Part shown: in pieces, positions 22,185 to 28,176 of the stretch
Position numbering within the stretch: position 1 is the first letter of the stretch
How the letters are laid out: each line of letters starts with the position of its first letter
IMG/VR virus record: IMGVR_UViG_3300046517_000445
Span: 1 to 28,231 of that record
Strand: one strand, 5' to 3'
DNA length: 28,231 nt
DNA from: a virus
Notes under the pieces: generated by a model
What the model was told of the DNA's origin: nothing
The model's database searches: none
Seen by the model: only the letters and a program-made list of their open reading frames with translations
Translations under genes and position numbers: made by a program

Positions 22185-22385
22185 AGACTCGGCAAGCAAT
22201 TTATTGAGATATTTGACCTGCTCTCGCAGAGAACTTGGACTTTTCCAATTATGATTCGTGCAGTGCTGTCGGTTTCCTGATGGTTGGCCACAGGTAAGGC
22301 ATTTACCGTCACGCCTTAAGCGTAATCTGTAACGCTGTTGTCGAGATTCGACTCCTTTAAACTCATCTTTAATCCGTGCGGGCAT
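22167..22385 (-). CDS. Small basic protein with a CxxC motif
   Basis: 72 aa from ATG 22385. Strongly basic N-terminal half (GVESRQQRYRLRLRRDGKC), then CLTCGQPSGNRQHCTNHNWK, a compact Cys/His zinc-binding pattern, and a helical tail (REQVKYLNKLLAESK). It reads like small phage DNA-binding zinc proteins. A TTG-initiated extension to 22412 is possible. Flanked by a 20-bp direct repeat. Confidence 0.7.
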   Translation of the reverse strand: MPARIKDEFKGVESRQQRYRLRLRRDGKCLTCGQPSGNRQHCTNHNWKSPSSLREQVKYLNKLLAESKDPNR

Positions 22386-22401
22386 AACGATTTGGGTTCT
22401 T
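22382..22401. repeat. 20-bp direct repeat, copy 2
   Basis: Partner of 22165..22184 (17 of 20 identical, 13-bp perfect core at 22385..22397), overlapping the ATG of the zinc-motif gene and the stop of the 30-aa membrane peptide. Confidence 0.6.
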
Positions 22402-22492
22402 ACAATCGCCAAGAAATTATCTGGATCGCCAACAGGATGACGAGGCAGATCAACCAGAAAATACCTTCTCGCTCTCTTTTGGTGAGATTCAT
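22400..22492 (-). CDS. 30-aa single-TM peptide
   Basis: ATG 22492 overlaps the previous stop (ATGA). The sequence is MNLTKREREG followed by a hydrophobic helix (IFWLICLVILLAIQIISW) and RL. Charged N-terminus plus one TM is a classic small phage membrane peptide. Supported by coupling and clean hydrophobicity, but very short. Located in the DNA module, far from the lysis cluster. Confidence 0.5.
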   Translation of the reverse strand: MNLTKREREGIFWLICLVILLAIQIISWRL

Positions 22493-22698
22493 ATCGCCAT
22501 CGCCTCTAATTGATTCTGCGCCGCCCGAAGTCTCGCCCTCAGTGACAGGACGTATTCGTGATCGTAGGTGTCCGAATTCGCTTCGTGCGTGTCGAGCAGA
22601 TCCTTCAGTCCCTGGATGCGCTGCAACTTGGCAATCCGTCGAACCTTATGCTCTTTGTCCTGCTCGTAATCGTACCAACATGCGCCCTGTCTGCTCAT
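22489..22698 (-). CDS. Small helical protein, unknown function
   Basis: 69 aa, ATGA-coupled to the replication-initiator-like gene upstream and to the 30-aa membrane peptide downstream. Charged and helical throughout (VRRIAKLQRIQGLKDLLDTH, LSLRARLRAAQNQLEAMA). No cysteine pair or membrane segment. Not recognised. Confidence 0.75.
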   Translation of the reverse strand: MSRQGACWYDYEQDKEHKVRRIAKLQRIQGLKDLLDTHEANSDTYDHEYVLSLRARLRAAQNQLEAMAI

Positions 22699-23453
22699 TT
22701 GAATTGCTCCTTGAATCGTGCGGTTTCTTCGTGCGCGATGCGGCGCGCGTTGGCGAGCTCAGCTTCTGTCGGTTCTCGCTTCTCTGTCATTTTGGGATAA
22801 CTCGGCGCGCGTTCTTTCGGTCGAGTCTTTTGTTGTCCATTCCTATTCGGCGGGAAAAGTCCCTGCCAATTGCCTCGAATCGAGGCGGACAAGACTTCGA
22901 TCTGATCCGTTTCGGTGAATTGCTTCAGCCATTTGACCTGCTCGGAAAACATATTGTTCCAAGACTTCGGTTTCTTGCCCATTCCACGGCGAACCGTCAT
23001 CCATTCCGAGAACTTGTCTTTGACGCCTTTTGACAGAGTTGAACAAACATTGACCCCTTCTTCTACTTCTACTTCTACTTCTTTCTTCTTTTTAGCGCGG
23101 GCTTTTCGTTGAGCATCGCGGAAGTAAGACCGACGAGCCTCTTCATCCTTGAGCCGCCGGTAGTGCTGATAATTTACGATCTGCCAGCCCCAATCGCGGT
23201 TCTTGTCCAGAGGAACGAGGCGTTTTCCATCTTCCATCTTTGACCGGCTCTTCGCGTCCGGTTGGCAAAGTTGACCGATGTATTTCCTCACCTCTGATTC
23301 GGGAACGTTAGTTCGACGGCTGATAGCCTCGTGCGTCATGTCCACGGCGCCGGTAGGATCTGCCAGGACGAGAAGATCCATAAACATGCGCCTGCAATTG
23401 TAGTCCTCAGCAATCGAGGAATCGAAGATTTGACCGAAAACCTTAGCGAACAT
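22695..23453 (-). CDS. Replication-initiator-like protein with N-terminal winged helix
   Basis: 252 aa, starting MFAKVFGQIFDSSIAEDYNC. Residues 1-110 form a winged-helix-like domain (MFMDLLVLADPTGAVDMTHE, AISRRTNVPESEVRKYIGQL, GWQIVNYQHYRRLKD) typical of phage replisome-organiser/DnaD-like proteins. Residues about 120-135 are a Lys run followed by alternating Glu-Val (EVEVEVEEG), encoded by a CTTCTA hexamer repeat (forward strand about 23060..23085). The remainder is basic with a helical C-terminus. It probably loads a host helicase, since no helicase or polymerase is encoded here. Start overlaps the HNH gene by 11 bp. Confidence 0.75.
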   Translation of the reverse strand: MFAKVFGQIFDSSIAEDYNCRRMFMDLLVLADPTGAVDMTHEAISRRTNVPESEVRKYIGQLCQPDAKSRSKMEDGKRLVPLDKNRDWGWQIVNYQHYRRLKDEEARRSYFRDAQRKARAKKKKEVEVEVEEGVNVCSTLSKGVKDKFSEWMTVRRGMGKKPKSWNNMFSEQVKWLKQFTETDQIEVLSASIRGNWQGLFPPNRNGQQKTRPKERAPSYPKMTEKREPTEAELANARRIAHEETARFKEQFK

Positions 23454-23787
23454 AAGCGATGTGCCCTTCGAGCATTTTGTTTCTTTTCCGGCATCGTTCT
23501 ACCGCAGAACCGATAACGCACGCGGCACCCACTTCCCATTCTGCCCATTTTAAAGATTCCGGTCGCCCATCTCCGGTAAATTCATGTTCGTGCTGGTGAC
23601 ATTGGTCGCACAATACTATTGTGGAATGGGGTATGTAATCCCACGGCATTCGATTCGCCACGTAGAAGCTGTGGTGGATATTCAGCTTCGATTCTGAATC
23701 TCCGCATCCATCGCACTTCCAGTCTGACATCTGCAATCTTTCAAGCCTGAACTTCTGCCATCTCGGATCGTGATATTTGTTATCCAT
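23443..23787 (-). CDS. HNH-type endonuclease-like protein
   Basis: 114 aa. CDGCGDSESKLNIHHSFYV then IVLCDQCHQHEHEF gives the CxxC...HH...CxxCH pattern of HNH nucleases with a structural zinc. The N-terminus DPRWQKFRLERLQMSDWKC is the usual lead-in (DPRW..R...L..D...C). The C-terminal third is helical with another Cys. It could be a homing-type or packaging-associated HNH; the position within the replication module favours a free-standing nuclease. Confidence 0.85.
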   Translation of the reverse strand: MDNKYHDPRWQKFRLERLQMSDWKCDGCGDSESKLNIHHSFYVANRMPWDYIPHSTIVLCDQCHQHEHEFTGDGRPESLKWAEWEVGAACVIGSAVERCRKRNKMLEGHIAYVR

Positions 23788-23809
23788 TGACTCAATTCAA
23801 ATACCGTCT

Positions 23810-23823
23810 TTGACAGCAGTCAA
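23810..23823. promoter_or_regulatory. TTGAC dyad in the gap before the HNH gene
   Basis: TTGAC-AGCA-GTCAA, a perfect 5-bp dyad with 4-bp spacer, overlapping the winged-helix gene stop (23820..23822) in the 32-bp gap upstream of the HNH start. A similar dyad occurs at 27409..27420. It may be an operator; on the minus strand it also offers a -35-like TTGACT. Confidence 0.35.
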
Positions 23824-24152
23824 GCGAATGCTTTAAGAATCGCCGCGGAACACCCGCTGCGCGTTTTGCGTGTCCCTGATTTGTAGATTTTGCCCATAGC
23901 TTTCAACTCCGAAACGCGACCGCTGATCGCATTGGGAGTTGTCTTTAGCGCGACTGCCAATTCGTCAACCGTTATGCCGTCATTAGAAAACCTGATCGCG
24001 TGATAAACGACCAATTGTCTCTCGCTGATCCTGTTCTCGATGACATGAAACGCCGCGGTGCTTTGCTCATTGCCCTTGTGCCGGTGCGCGGTGATGTCGA
24101 AAAGTTCGCCGAAGTTTCGCAACTGTTCCTGTCGCTGATCTCTGATTTTCAT
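23820..24152 (-). CDS. Winged-helix (MarR-like) DNA-binding protein
   Basis: 110 aa from ATG 24152. The C-terminal half is a winged helix: ISERQLVVYHAIRFSNDGIT, VDELAVALKTTPNAISGRVS then ELKAMGKIYKSGTRKTRSG, where the second helix is the recognition helix and KTRSG the wing. Early residues DITAHRHKGNEQSTAAF are polar. Upstream alternatives (TTG 24185, GTG within) exist but lie in the structured RNA region, so the ATG is preferred. Likely a transcriptional regulator or replication accessory. Confidence 0.8.
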   Translation of the reverse strand: MKIRDQRQEQLRNFGELFDITAHRHKGNEQSTAAFHVIENRISERQLVVYHAIRFSNDGITVDELAVALKTTPNAISGRVSELKAMGKIYKSGTRKTRSGCSAAILKAFA

Positions 24153-24161
24153 AAAAGGAAT

Positions 24162-24249
24162 TGAGCGCCGGGTCACCGCGACCAAGGCAAGCGCCCGGAA
24201 AAGCTTACCGCCTCGCTCCGGAACCTTGGGTATTCGCTACCGGCGCTCA
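24162..24249 (-). ncRNA. Structured intergenic element (candidate ncRNA or leader)
   Basis: A 10-bp perfect GC-rich stem joins TGAGCGCCGG and CCGGCGCTCA at 24162..24171 and 24240..24249. Nested inside are CCAAGG/CCTTGG (6 bp) and a short AGCG/CGCT helix, giving a three-tier 88-base structure on the minus-strand RNA. It fills the gap between the stop of 24253..24594 and the ATG of the winged-helix gene. It has no T-run, so it is not a simple terminator. It could be a cis-regulatory leader of the regulator gene or an independent small RNA. Confidence 0.5.
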
Positions 24250-24252
24250 GAA

Positions 24253-24594
24253 TCATTTCCCCTCCTTCGCCTTTGCGAGCGCGGCGTCCGTCATTGCCAT
24301 AGCCTCGTTCCATCCTTTTTCGTAAGACGGAAGCGGGCAACCATTCTGGTAGTCCCGAAGCATCTGTATCGCATCCACAAGCGGCTTCACCTTCTCCCGC
24401 TCGACGGTGAGTTGCTTATTTGCGTCTTGAACACGCTCCCACCATTCGTCGTGCAGTTCCGTTGCTTTAGCGGCTAGTGCGGCGTTGATTGCTTCGGCAA
24501 TGACCCGTTTGCGCTCATTCTGTGTCGTTTCAGAGCAGGCGTAAGCAGCTTTCTCTACTATCTCGCCTGACGTGGGTTTGGGTTGGTCGCTCAT
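24253..24594 (-). CDS. Helical protein, unknown function
   Basis: 113 aa, ATGA-coupled to the exonuclease gene. Charged, Ala/Glu/Lys-rich and entirely helical (ERKRVIAEAINAALAAKATE, LTVEREKVKPLVDAIQML); ends DAALAKAKEGK. It lacks Cys pairs and membrane segments. Such proteins frequently accompany phage recombination genes, possibly as inhibitors or partners, but I recognise no family. Confidence 0.75.
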   Translation of the reverse strand: MSDQPKPTSGEIVEKAAYACSETTQNERKRVIAEAINAALAAKATELHDEWWERVQDANKQLTVEREKVKPLVDAIQMLRDYQNGCPLPSYEKGWNEAMAMTDAALAKAKEGK

Positions 24595-25235
24595 GCTGCT
24601 TCCATTTCTCGCAGTTTCGTGATGTTACCGATTCTCGCAATCGCTCGATCAAAGTCGGCGTGAAACTGATTGATTGCCGCCCGGATCATCGACATGGCTT
24701 TTTCATCCCGGTGGATTTCAAGAACGAGTGCTGGAAATCCGCGACGGTAGGAAACGAAGATCCATTTCTTGAAGCCGGTTGCGAACATCGATCCCATGAC
24801 CTGGCATGCGTATTCCTTTGGAAGGGCGCCATTGACCAGATATTTGATGTGCGTGTGAGCGGCAGGTGATTTGATTTCGAGACCGCAATCCTCTCCTTCG
24901 ATCAGACCATCCGGCGAACAACCGAAACGTCCATCGTCGGTCGCAATGAAGCCAACTTGCTTGACGCGCTTGTCGTATTCGAGCGCATACCAAGGACGAG
25001 CCTCCTCTTCCACGATCATCCCCTGCTCCAGCATGAAACTCGACGCGCTCAAGTCAATCAGCGGGCGGCCTTGCAATGACTCGGCAACCTTCTTGTAAAC
25101 GTAGGTCTTCGGAAGTTCTCCCTTTCGAAGTTCAAACTCCGGCGTGAGAAGGTTATCCAATCCGCTCGCTGTCGGGATTCCGAAATGAAGCTTCGCCCAT
25201 GCCAATTCTCCCTGTTTGCAATCGTGGATTACCAT
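24591..25235 (-). CDS. YqaJ-type (lambda-exonuclease-like) recombinase nuclease
   Basis: 214 aa from ATG 25235 (MVIHDCKQGELAWAKLHFGI), overlapping the Erf stop by 7 bp. The PD-(D/E)XK core is visible: FGCSPDGLIEGEDCGLEIKS, with the Asp of SPDG and the ExK of EIK as metal ligands; earlier motif GIPTASGLDNLLTPE is the usual lead. It should degrade one strand of linear dsDNA and hand the other to the Erf protein, forming a two-component recombination system. The frame extension to 25316 is a shadow of erf. Confidence 0.92.
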   Translation of the reverse strand: MVIHDCKQGELAWAKLHFGIPTASGLDNLLTPEFELRKGELPKTYVYKKVAESLQGRPLIDLSASSFMLEQGMIVEEEARPWYALEYDKRVKQVGFIATDDGRFGCSPDGLIEGEDCGLEIKSPAAHTHIKYLVNGALPKEYACQVMGSMFATGFKKWIFVSYRRGFPALVLEIHRDEKAMSMIRAAINQFHADFDRAIARIGNITKLREMEAA

Positions 25236-25993
25236 TGCTTTTCGTCCTGTGAAAGTTTCTCGCGCGCCGCCTTCGCGTTCTCTTTTCGGATTAACAACTC
25301 GTCCAGTGCCATCCACCGCTCATCGGAGATTTGCGAAAAGTCGATTGCTCCGGCGAATCGCAGGAATGCCTCACGATCAGCACCGCAAGCCTTGACGCGA
25401 GCCTCTAAAGCTTCTCCGCGATGATCTCCTATTGGCTTCCCGATCATGCGCGCGTCGTCGTCGTGGCTGATCGAGATGTTAAGGCAATCACAGAATGCTC
25501 CACGCTTTGCGTAGTTCTTGGTGGACATATCGCCTTGAGGATCGCTTGATCCTGGAGGTTTACTGTATCTCACCGCGAACTGATTAGAGCGCGAGTGGCC
25601 GCTTTTATGGGTGAGAGTGCAGATCGAGTTTAGGCGATCTCCTTCGATCTTCGTGTCGAACGTGACCGAGAATCCATGCCGCGTCAGCATCGGCTGAACG
25701 ACAGACATGATTTCCTCGTAGGGTGCGAACTTGTAACGGGGAACTCCGTCTCGCACATCAACAGATTTGGTTGCCTGGACGCTGATTGTCTCTCCTTGTA
25801 GCTCTACTAGGGCAGCGGAAAACTCACGCTCCGCGTTCTTGGCTTGCATCCGGTCGTAAAGACCGACAAGTGATTCGAGCGCCGTCACGTTGTCTTTCGT
25901 GATGCCCTTGTCGATCACCTTCTGTAGCATCAGAGCCACGGAAGGCTCTGGCTTCGCTTCAACCAACTGCATTTGGGGAATTTGGTCTGTCAT
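25229..25993 (-). CDS. erf: Erf-family single-strand annealing protein
   Basis: 254 aa. Family features: MQAKNAEREFSAALVELQGE (30-70), VPRYKFAPYEEIMSVVQPML - TRHGFSVTF, LTHKSGHSRSNQF, and the KNYAKRGAFCDCLNISISHD - DDARMIG segment (about 165-190) with the conserved YakR...LnI..dDD pattern. It anneals complementary ssDNA during phage recombination or circularisation. Partner exonuclease is directly downstream. The start overlaps the previous gene by 35 bp and has no clear Shine-Dalgarno. Confidence 0.93.
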   Translation of the reverse strand: MTDQIPQMQLVEAKPEPSVALMLQKVIDKGITKDNVTALESLVGLYDRMQAKNAEREFSAALVELQGETISVQATKSVDVRDGVPRYKFAPYEEIMSVVQPMLTRHGFSVTFDTKIEGDRLNSICTLTHKSGHSRSNQFAVRYSKPPGSSDPQGDMSTKNYAKRGAFCDCLNISISHDDDARMIGKPIGDHRGEALEARVKACGADREAFLRFAGAIDFSQISDERWMALDELLIRKENAKAAREKLSQDEKQW

Positions 25994-26183
25994 TTTGGAA
26001 CTGTCTTTCTTGTTGCTGTCGTTTCTCTAATCCCGCTCGTAGCGGGTGATGGGATTGAAAATGTGCATCACATACGGCCTTGTTGTGACCTTGAACGTCG
26101 ATGATGCGCGTCGAGGGATAAGGCCCGCTGCAAAACTCGCAGTATGGCCGGTGCTTCAATAGCCAGCGGTGAAACGCGCTCAT
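25959..26183 (-). CDS. Small zinc-motif protein
   Basis: 74 aa. HRPYCEFCSGPYPSTRIIDV then HNKAVCDAHFQSHHPLRAG provides CxxC and C-x-x-H/HH, a likely zinc-binding unit resembling a minimal HNH/treble-clef. The C-terminus is polar and Gln/Arg-rich. Its 3' end overlaps erf by 35 bp. Could be a small DNA-binding or accessory nuclease protein; activity not deducible. Confidence 0.7.
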   Translation of the reverse strand: MSAFHRWLLKHRPYCEFCSGPYPSTRIIDVQGHNKAVCDAHFQSHHPLRAGLEKRQQQERQFQNDRPNSPNAVG

Positions 26184-26459
26184 TTATTCGACTCCTTTTA
26201 ACACCCATTTCTTGGTTTCCTTGATTGGCATGTTTTGAACTCCACGGAGATTCACCTCTAACGCCTGAAACATAACGTCCCGGGCTCGTTTAGGTTTATT
26301 GGTTACGAAAACCATTTGGGTTATCACCTGCGTAGCAAACAAAGCCAGAGAGTTCGGCTCAATTCCATCATTCAGCCCTTCCGAGATAGCCCACTGAATT
26401 TTCGATCTGAATTCCAGAACGGATTTAATATATTTTCGGCCTTTTTTATATTTGCTCAT
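26184..26459 (-). CDS. Unknown early protein
   Basis: 91 aa, basic N-terminus (MSKYKKGRKYIKSVLEFRSK) then helical body (LALFATQVITQMVFVTNKPK, ALEVNLRGVQNMPI). No membrane segment long enough for a TM, no Cys. ATGA-coupled upstream; stop directly abuts the next ATG. Not recognised. Confidence 0.75.
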   Translation of the reverse strand: MSKYKKGRKYIKSVLEFRSKIQWAISEGLNDGIEPNSLALFATQVITQMVFVTNKPKRARDVMFQALEVNLRGVQNMPIKETKKWVLKGVE

Positions 26460-26647
26460 GGCATTAAAGCGTCCTGCATCTCGTCTTCGAGATTGCCCTT
26501 TAGTTTCAGGAGCAATCCCTGGATCGGTTCCTGATCCTTGTGCGGAATGTCGTCGTGAATGTAATCAAGTAGCCGATCGCAAGCGTCGATCCGGCTGCGC
26601 TGAATATCCAAACGCTTCTGGTTGATCGGATGATAATCGGCTTGCAT
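26456..26647 (-). CDS. Unknown small acidic protein
   Basis: 63 aa from ATG 26647 (MQADYHPINQKRLDIQRSRI), which overlaps the previous TAA (TAATG) and has GGAGG seven bases upstream within the previous gene, so I prefer it to the ATG at 26659. Helical with alternating charge (DACDRLLDYIHDDIPHKDQE). Not recognised. Confidence 0.7.
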   Translation of the reverse strand: MQADYHPINQKRLDIQRSRIDACDRLLDYIHDDIPHKDQEPIQGLLLKLKGNLEDEMQDALMP

Positions 26648-26817
26648 TATTGCCTCCATCCTTCGCCAAGTTCCTTCTCGCCTTGTTCGTCGCTGAGATA
26701 ATCCAGCGAACCGTTATCGCTGAGACTCATCTCGCGGTCGTAATACGCTCCGATTGCTTTCTGCTCGTCGGTGCGATTGTCTTTGCGGTCTTCGATCTGT
26801 TTTATTTCCGTTTTCAT
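26647..26817 (-). CDS. Unknown small acidic protein
   Basis: 56 aa from ATG 26817 (MKTEIKQIEDRKDNRTDEQK), below the usual length cut-off. It fills the gap exactly: ATGA overlap with the basic protein upstream and TAATG overlap with the next gene. Acidic C-terminal half (DREMSLSDNGSLDYLSDEQG). The tight coupling on both sides is the main support. Not recognised. Confidence 0.65.
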   Translation of the reverse strand: MKTEIKQIEDRKDNRTDEQKAIGAYYDREMSLSDNGSLDYLSDEQGEKELGEGWRQ

Positions 26818-26981
26818 GCTGCAACCTTACGAAAGCGTTTCCGTTGTGTCAACATCTTTTTCTTTAATCTTTTTTCGACGCTGATTCTCGCAGCGGTTCT
26901 CCTCTGATGCAGAGCATCTGGTGACATCGTTTTTGGTTTACCCCTGCCTTTTCGGCCTAATGCTTGAGCGTGTTTATTCAT
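26814..26981 (-). CDS. Small highly basic protein
   Basis: 55 aa from ATG 26981, overlapping the endonuclease VII stop (ATGA). Extremely Lys/Arg-rich (MNKHAQALGRKGRGKPKTMS, ISVEKRLKKKMLTQRKRFRK), so probably nucleic-acid binding. The frame extends upstream to 27035, but that part is antisense-like and uncoupled. A TTGACA with 17-bp spacing to TAAGGT sits within its 3' part and could drive downstream genes. Confidence 0.65.
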   Translation of the reverse strand: MNKHAQALGRKGRGKPKTMSPDALHQRRTAARISVEKRLKKKMLTQRKRFRKVAA

Positions 26982-27415
26982 TGTGAAAGATAATCGTGAA
27001 ATTTCGTTTCGCGTGCTGGCGGGTTGTCGCGCCACTTACCAAGTTTTATATTGCAAGACGTGCAGAGCAATCCGCGCACCTTACCTGTCGCGTGATCGTG
27101 ATCTATGTTGAGCGGTCTTTTGCGATTATGCTTGCCGCAAACGAAGCAACCTCTCTGCTCGAAGGCTCTGAGGTATTTGTATTCCTCTCGCGATAGTTGG
27201 TAAATGCCTAATTGCTGAATCACGCGAGCACGCGGAAACCATTCTTGTAATTCCTCCGCGCCCTCGAACGTTTCCTGATTATGGCAGACCAAACACCACG
27301 CGCCTCGCTTACCGTCGCTTGCCCGAATGTAAAAGTGATCCATCGGTTTTCGAGTATGGCATACAAGACATTCACGATGTTTCACGAAAGCAACGTAACC
27401 GCTTCCGTTTGACAC
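26978..27415 (-). CDS. Recombination endonuclease VII-like (HNH) protein
   Basis: 145 aa from GTG 27415, or 135 aa from GTG 27385 (VKHRECLVCHTRKPMDHFYI), which is the more typical N-terminus. An N-terminal zinc pair (CLVCHTRKP...CLVCHNQ) is followed by the endonuclease VII core: CFVCGKHNRKRPLNIDHDHA, TGKVRGLLCTSCNIKLGKWR. DHDH...G..RGLLC..CN is the hallmark. It resolves branched DNA before packaging or, as a free HNH, nicks DNA. First gene of the long minus-strand unit. The longer start overlaps a TTGAC dyad. Confidence 0.92.
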   Translation of the reverse strand: MSNGSGYVAFVKHRECLVCHTRKPMDHFYIRASDGKRGAWCLVCHNQETFEGAEELQEWFPRARVIQQLGIYQLSREEYKYLRAFEQRGCFVCGKHNRKRPLNIDHDHATGKVRGLLCTSCNIKLGKWRDNPPARETKFHDYLSQ

Positions 27416-27420
27416 GTCAA
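27409..27420. promoter_or_regulatory. TTGAC dyad in the divergent control region
   Basis: TTGAC-AC-GTCAA is a perfect palindrome in the only divergent intergenic zone of the genome, between the minus-strand endonuclease VII gene and the plus-strand 27445 gene. It also supplies outward-facing TTGACA/TTGACG -35-like hexamers. A shared operator or paired promoters are likely; convincing -10 boxes are not visible. Confidence 0.4.
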
Positions 27421-27444
27421 TCTTTTAATGCAATCACTATCAAT

Positions 27445-27567
27445 ATGAAACTATTGATTATCTCACTGATGGCGGCAGGATTCGGCTGGTTGCTTTGCTA
27501 CGGAGCGATGAAAACCGCGGAGCAAATCGTGAAGCCACACAATGACCGAATCGAGGCGATGCAGTGA
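27445..27567 (+). CDS. 40-aa membrane protein
   Basis: First gene of the plus-strand unit: MKLLIISLMAAGFGWLLCYG is one TM or signal-anchor segment, followed by a short polar tail (MKTAEQIVKPHNDRIEAMQ). The TGA (27565..27567) overlaps a GTG start by 4 bp. No Shine-Dalgarno. A longer in-frame extension to 27319 is antisense to endonuclease VII and rejected. Function unknown. Confidence 0.6.
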   Translation: MKLLIISLMAAGFGWLLCYGAMKTAEQIVKPHNDRIEAMQ

Positions 27568-27722
27568 CCGATTGGACTCGGATTCTACCGAGAAAACAGG
27601 GAACGACAGATCAGGAACGAGTTGCTTATCTCGTCGATTTCCTAACGCACCGGAGAGGATCGAAAGTATCGGTCAATAAGGCCGTGAAAGAACTATCTAA
27701 ACTCAATCATGGAATCAAATGA
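27564..27722 (+). CDS. 52-aa protein before the methyltransferase
   Basis: GTG at 27564 overlaps the previous stop (GTGA). The protein runs VTDWTRILPRKQGTTDQERV and ends KAVKELSKLNHGIK, a basic two-helix protein. Its stop TGA (27720..27722) is three bases before the methyltransferase ATG, and its 3' end overlaps the WPTP-frame start at 27709. Family not recognised. Confidence 0.6.
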   Translation: MTDWTRILPRKQGTTDQERVAYLVDFLTHRRGSKVSVNKAVKELSKLNHGIK

Positions 27723-28176
27723 GCTATGGCCTACACCGAGAGCGAACAAGATAGGCGGATACAGCAGTCCGAACTTTCGGCCAACATTGGAGCAGGAAGT
27801 CAACCGGCGCACCTCGACCTCTTCAGCGGCATCGGAGGATTCGCCCTCGCCGCGCGATGGGCAGGATTCAGGACAATCGGGTTCTGCGAAATCGACAAAT
27901 ACTGCCAGAAAGTGCTCGCCAAAAACTTCGGGGCTGTTCCCAACTCCGAGAACAACGGACACAAGCAGTTCTCGGATAATCCGTCGCAAAGAAAACGGAA
28001 AGTGGGAGAGGGTAAATGCGAAGGGAACGATAACTTACGGAGTGAATCTTGCGGATATGATCAAGCAAGAATCTTTGGAAACATCTTCGACCTCAACGGA
28101 CGAGACTTCTCCGATGTCACCCTCATCACAGGCGGATTTCCTTGCCAACCTTTCAGCGTTGCCGGGAAGCGAGTAG
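27709..28176 (+). CDS. Overlapping +1-frame WPTP-repeat protein, N-terminal part (stopped by TAG in this copy)
   Basis: An ORF in the +1 frame of the methyltransferase gene, starting at ATG 27709, 17 bp before the methyltransferase start. It carries LWPTPRANK at residues 6-14 (27724 on) and LFPTPRTTD at residues 76-84 (27934 on). Each is followed by a polar spacer and a short acidic or aliphatic tail (LEQEV, NLADMI). In between, the sequence is Ser/Thr-rich and is simply the shadow of motif I in the other frame. The ORF ends at TAG 28174..28176 only because of the T at 28174. With the G of the left copy it continues to 649, giving 328 aa. WPTP-type proteins of this style occur, from memory, next to or overlapping phage cytosine methyltransferases. 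Function unknown. No clear Shine-Dalgarno site. Confidence 0.5.
   Translation: MESNELWPTPRANKIGGYSSPNFRPTLEQEVNRRTSTSSAASEDSPSPRDGQDSGQSGSAKSTNTARKCSPKTSGLFPTPRTTDTSSSRIIRRKENGKWERVNAKGTITYGVNLADMIKQESLETSSTSTDETSPMSPSSQADFLANLSALPGSE

Noticed and set aside
24162-24249. tRNA candidate in the structured gap
   Set aside because: No acceptor stem/anticodon arm arrangement and no TpsiC consensus at the right place.
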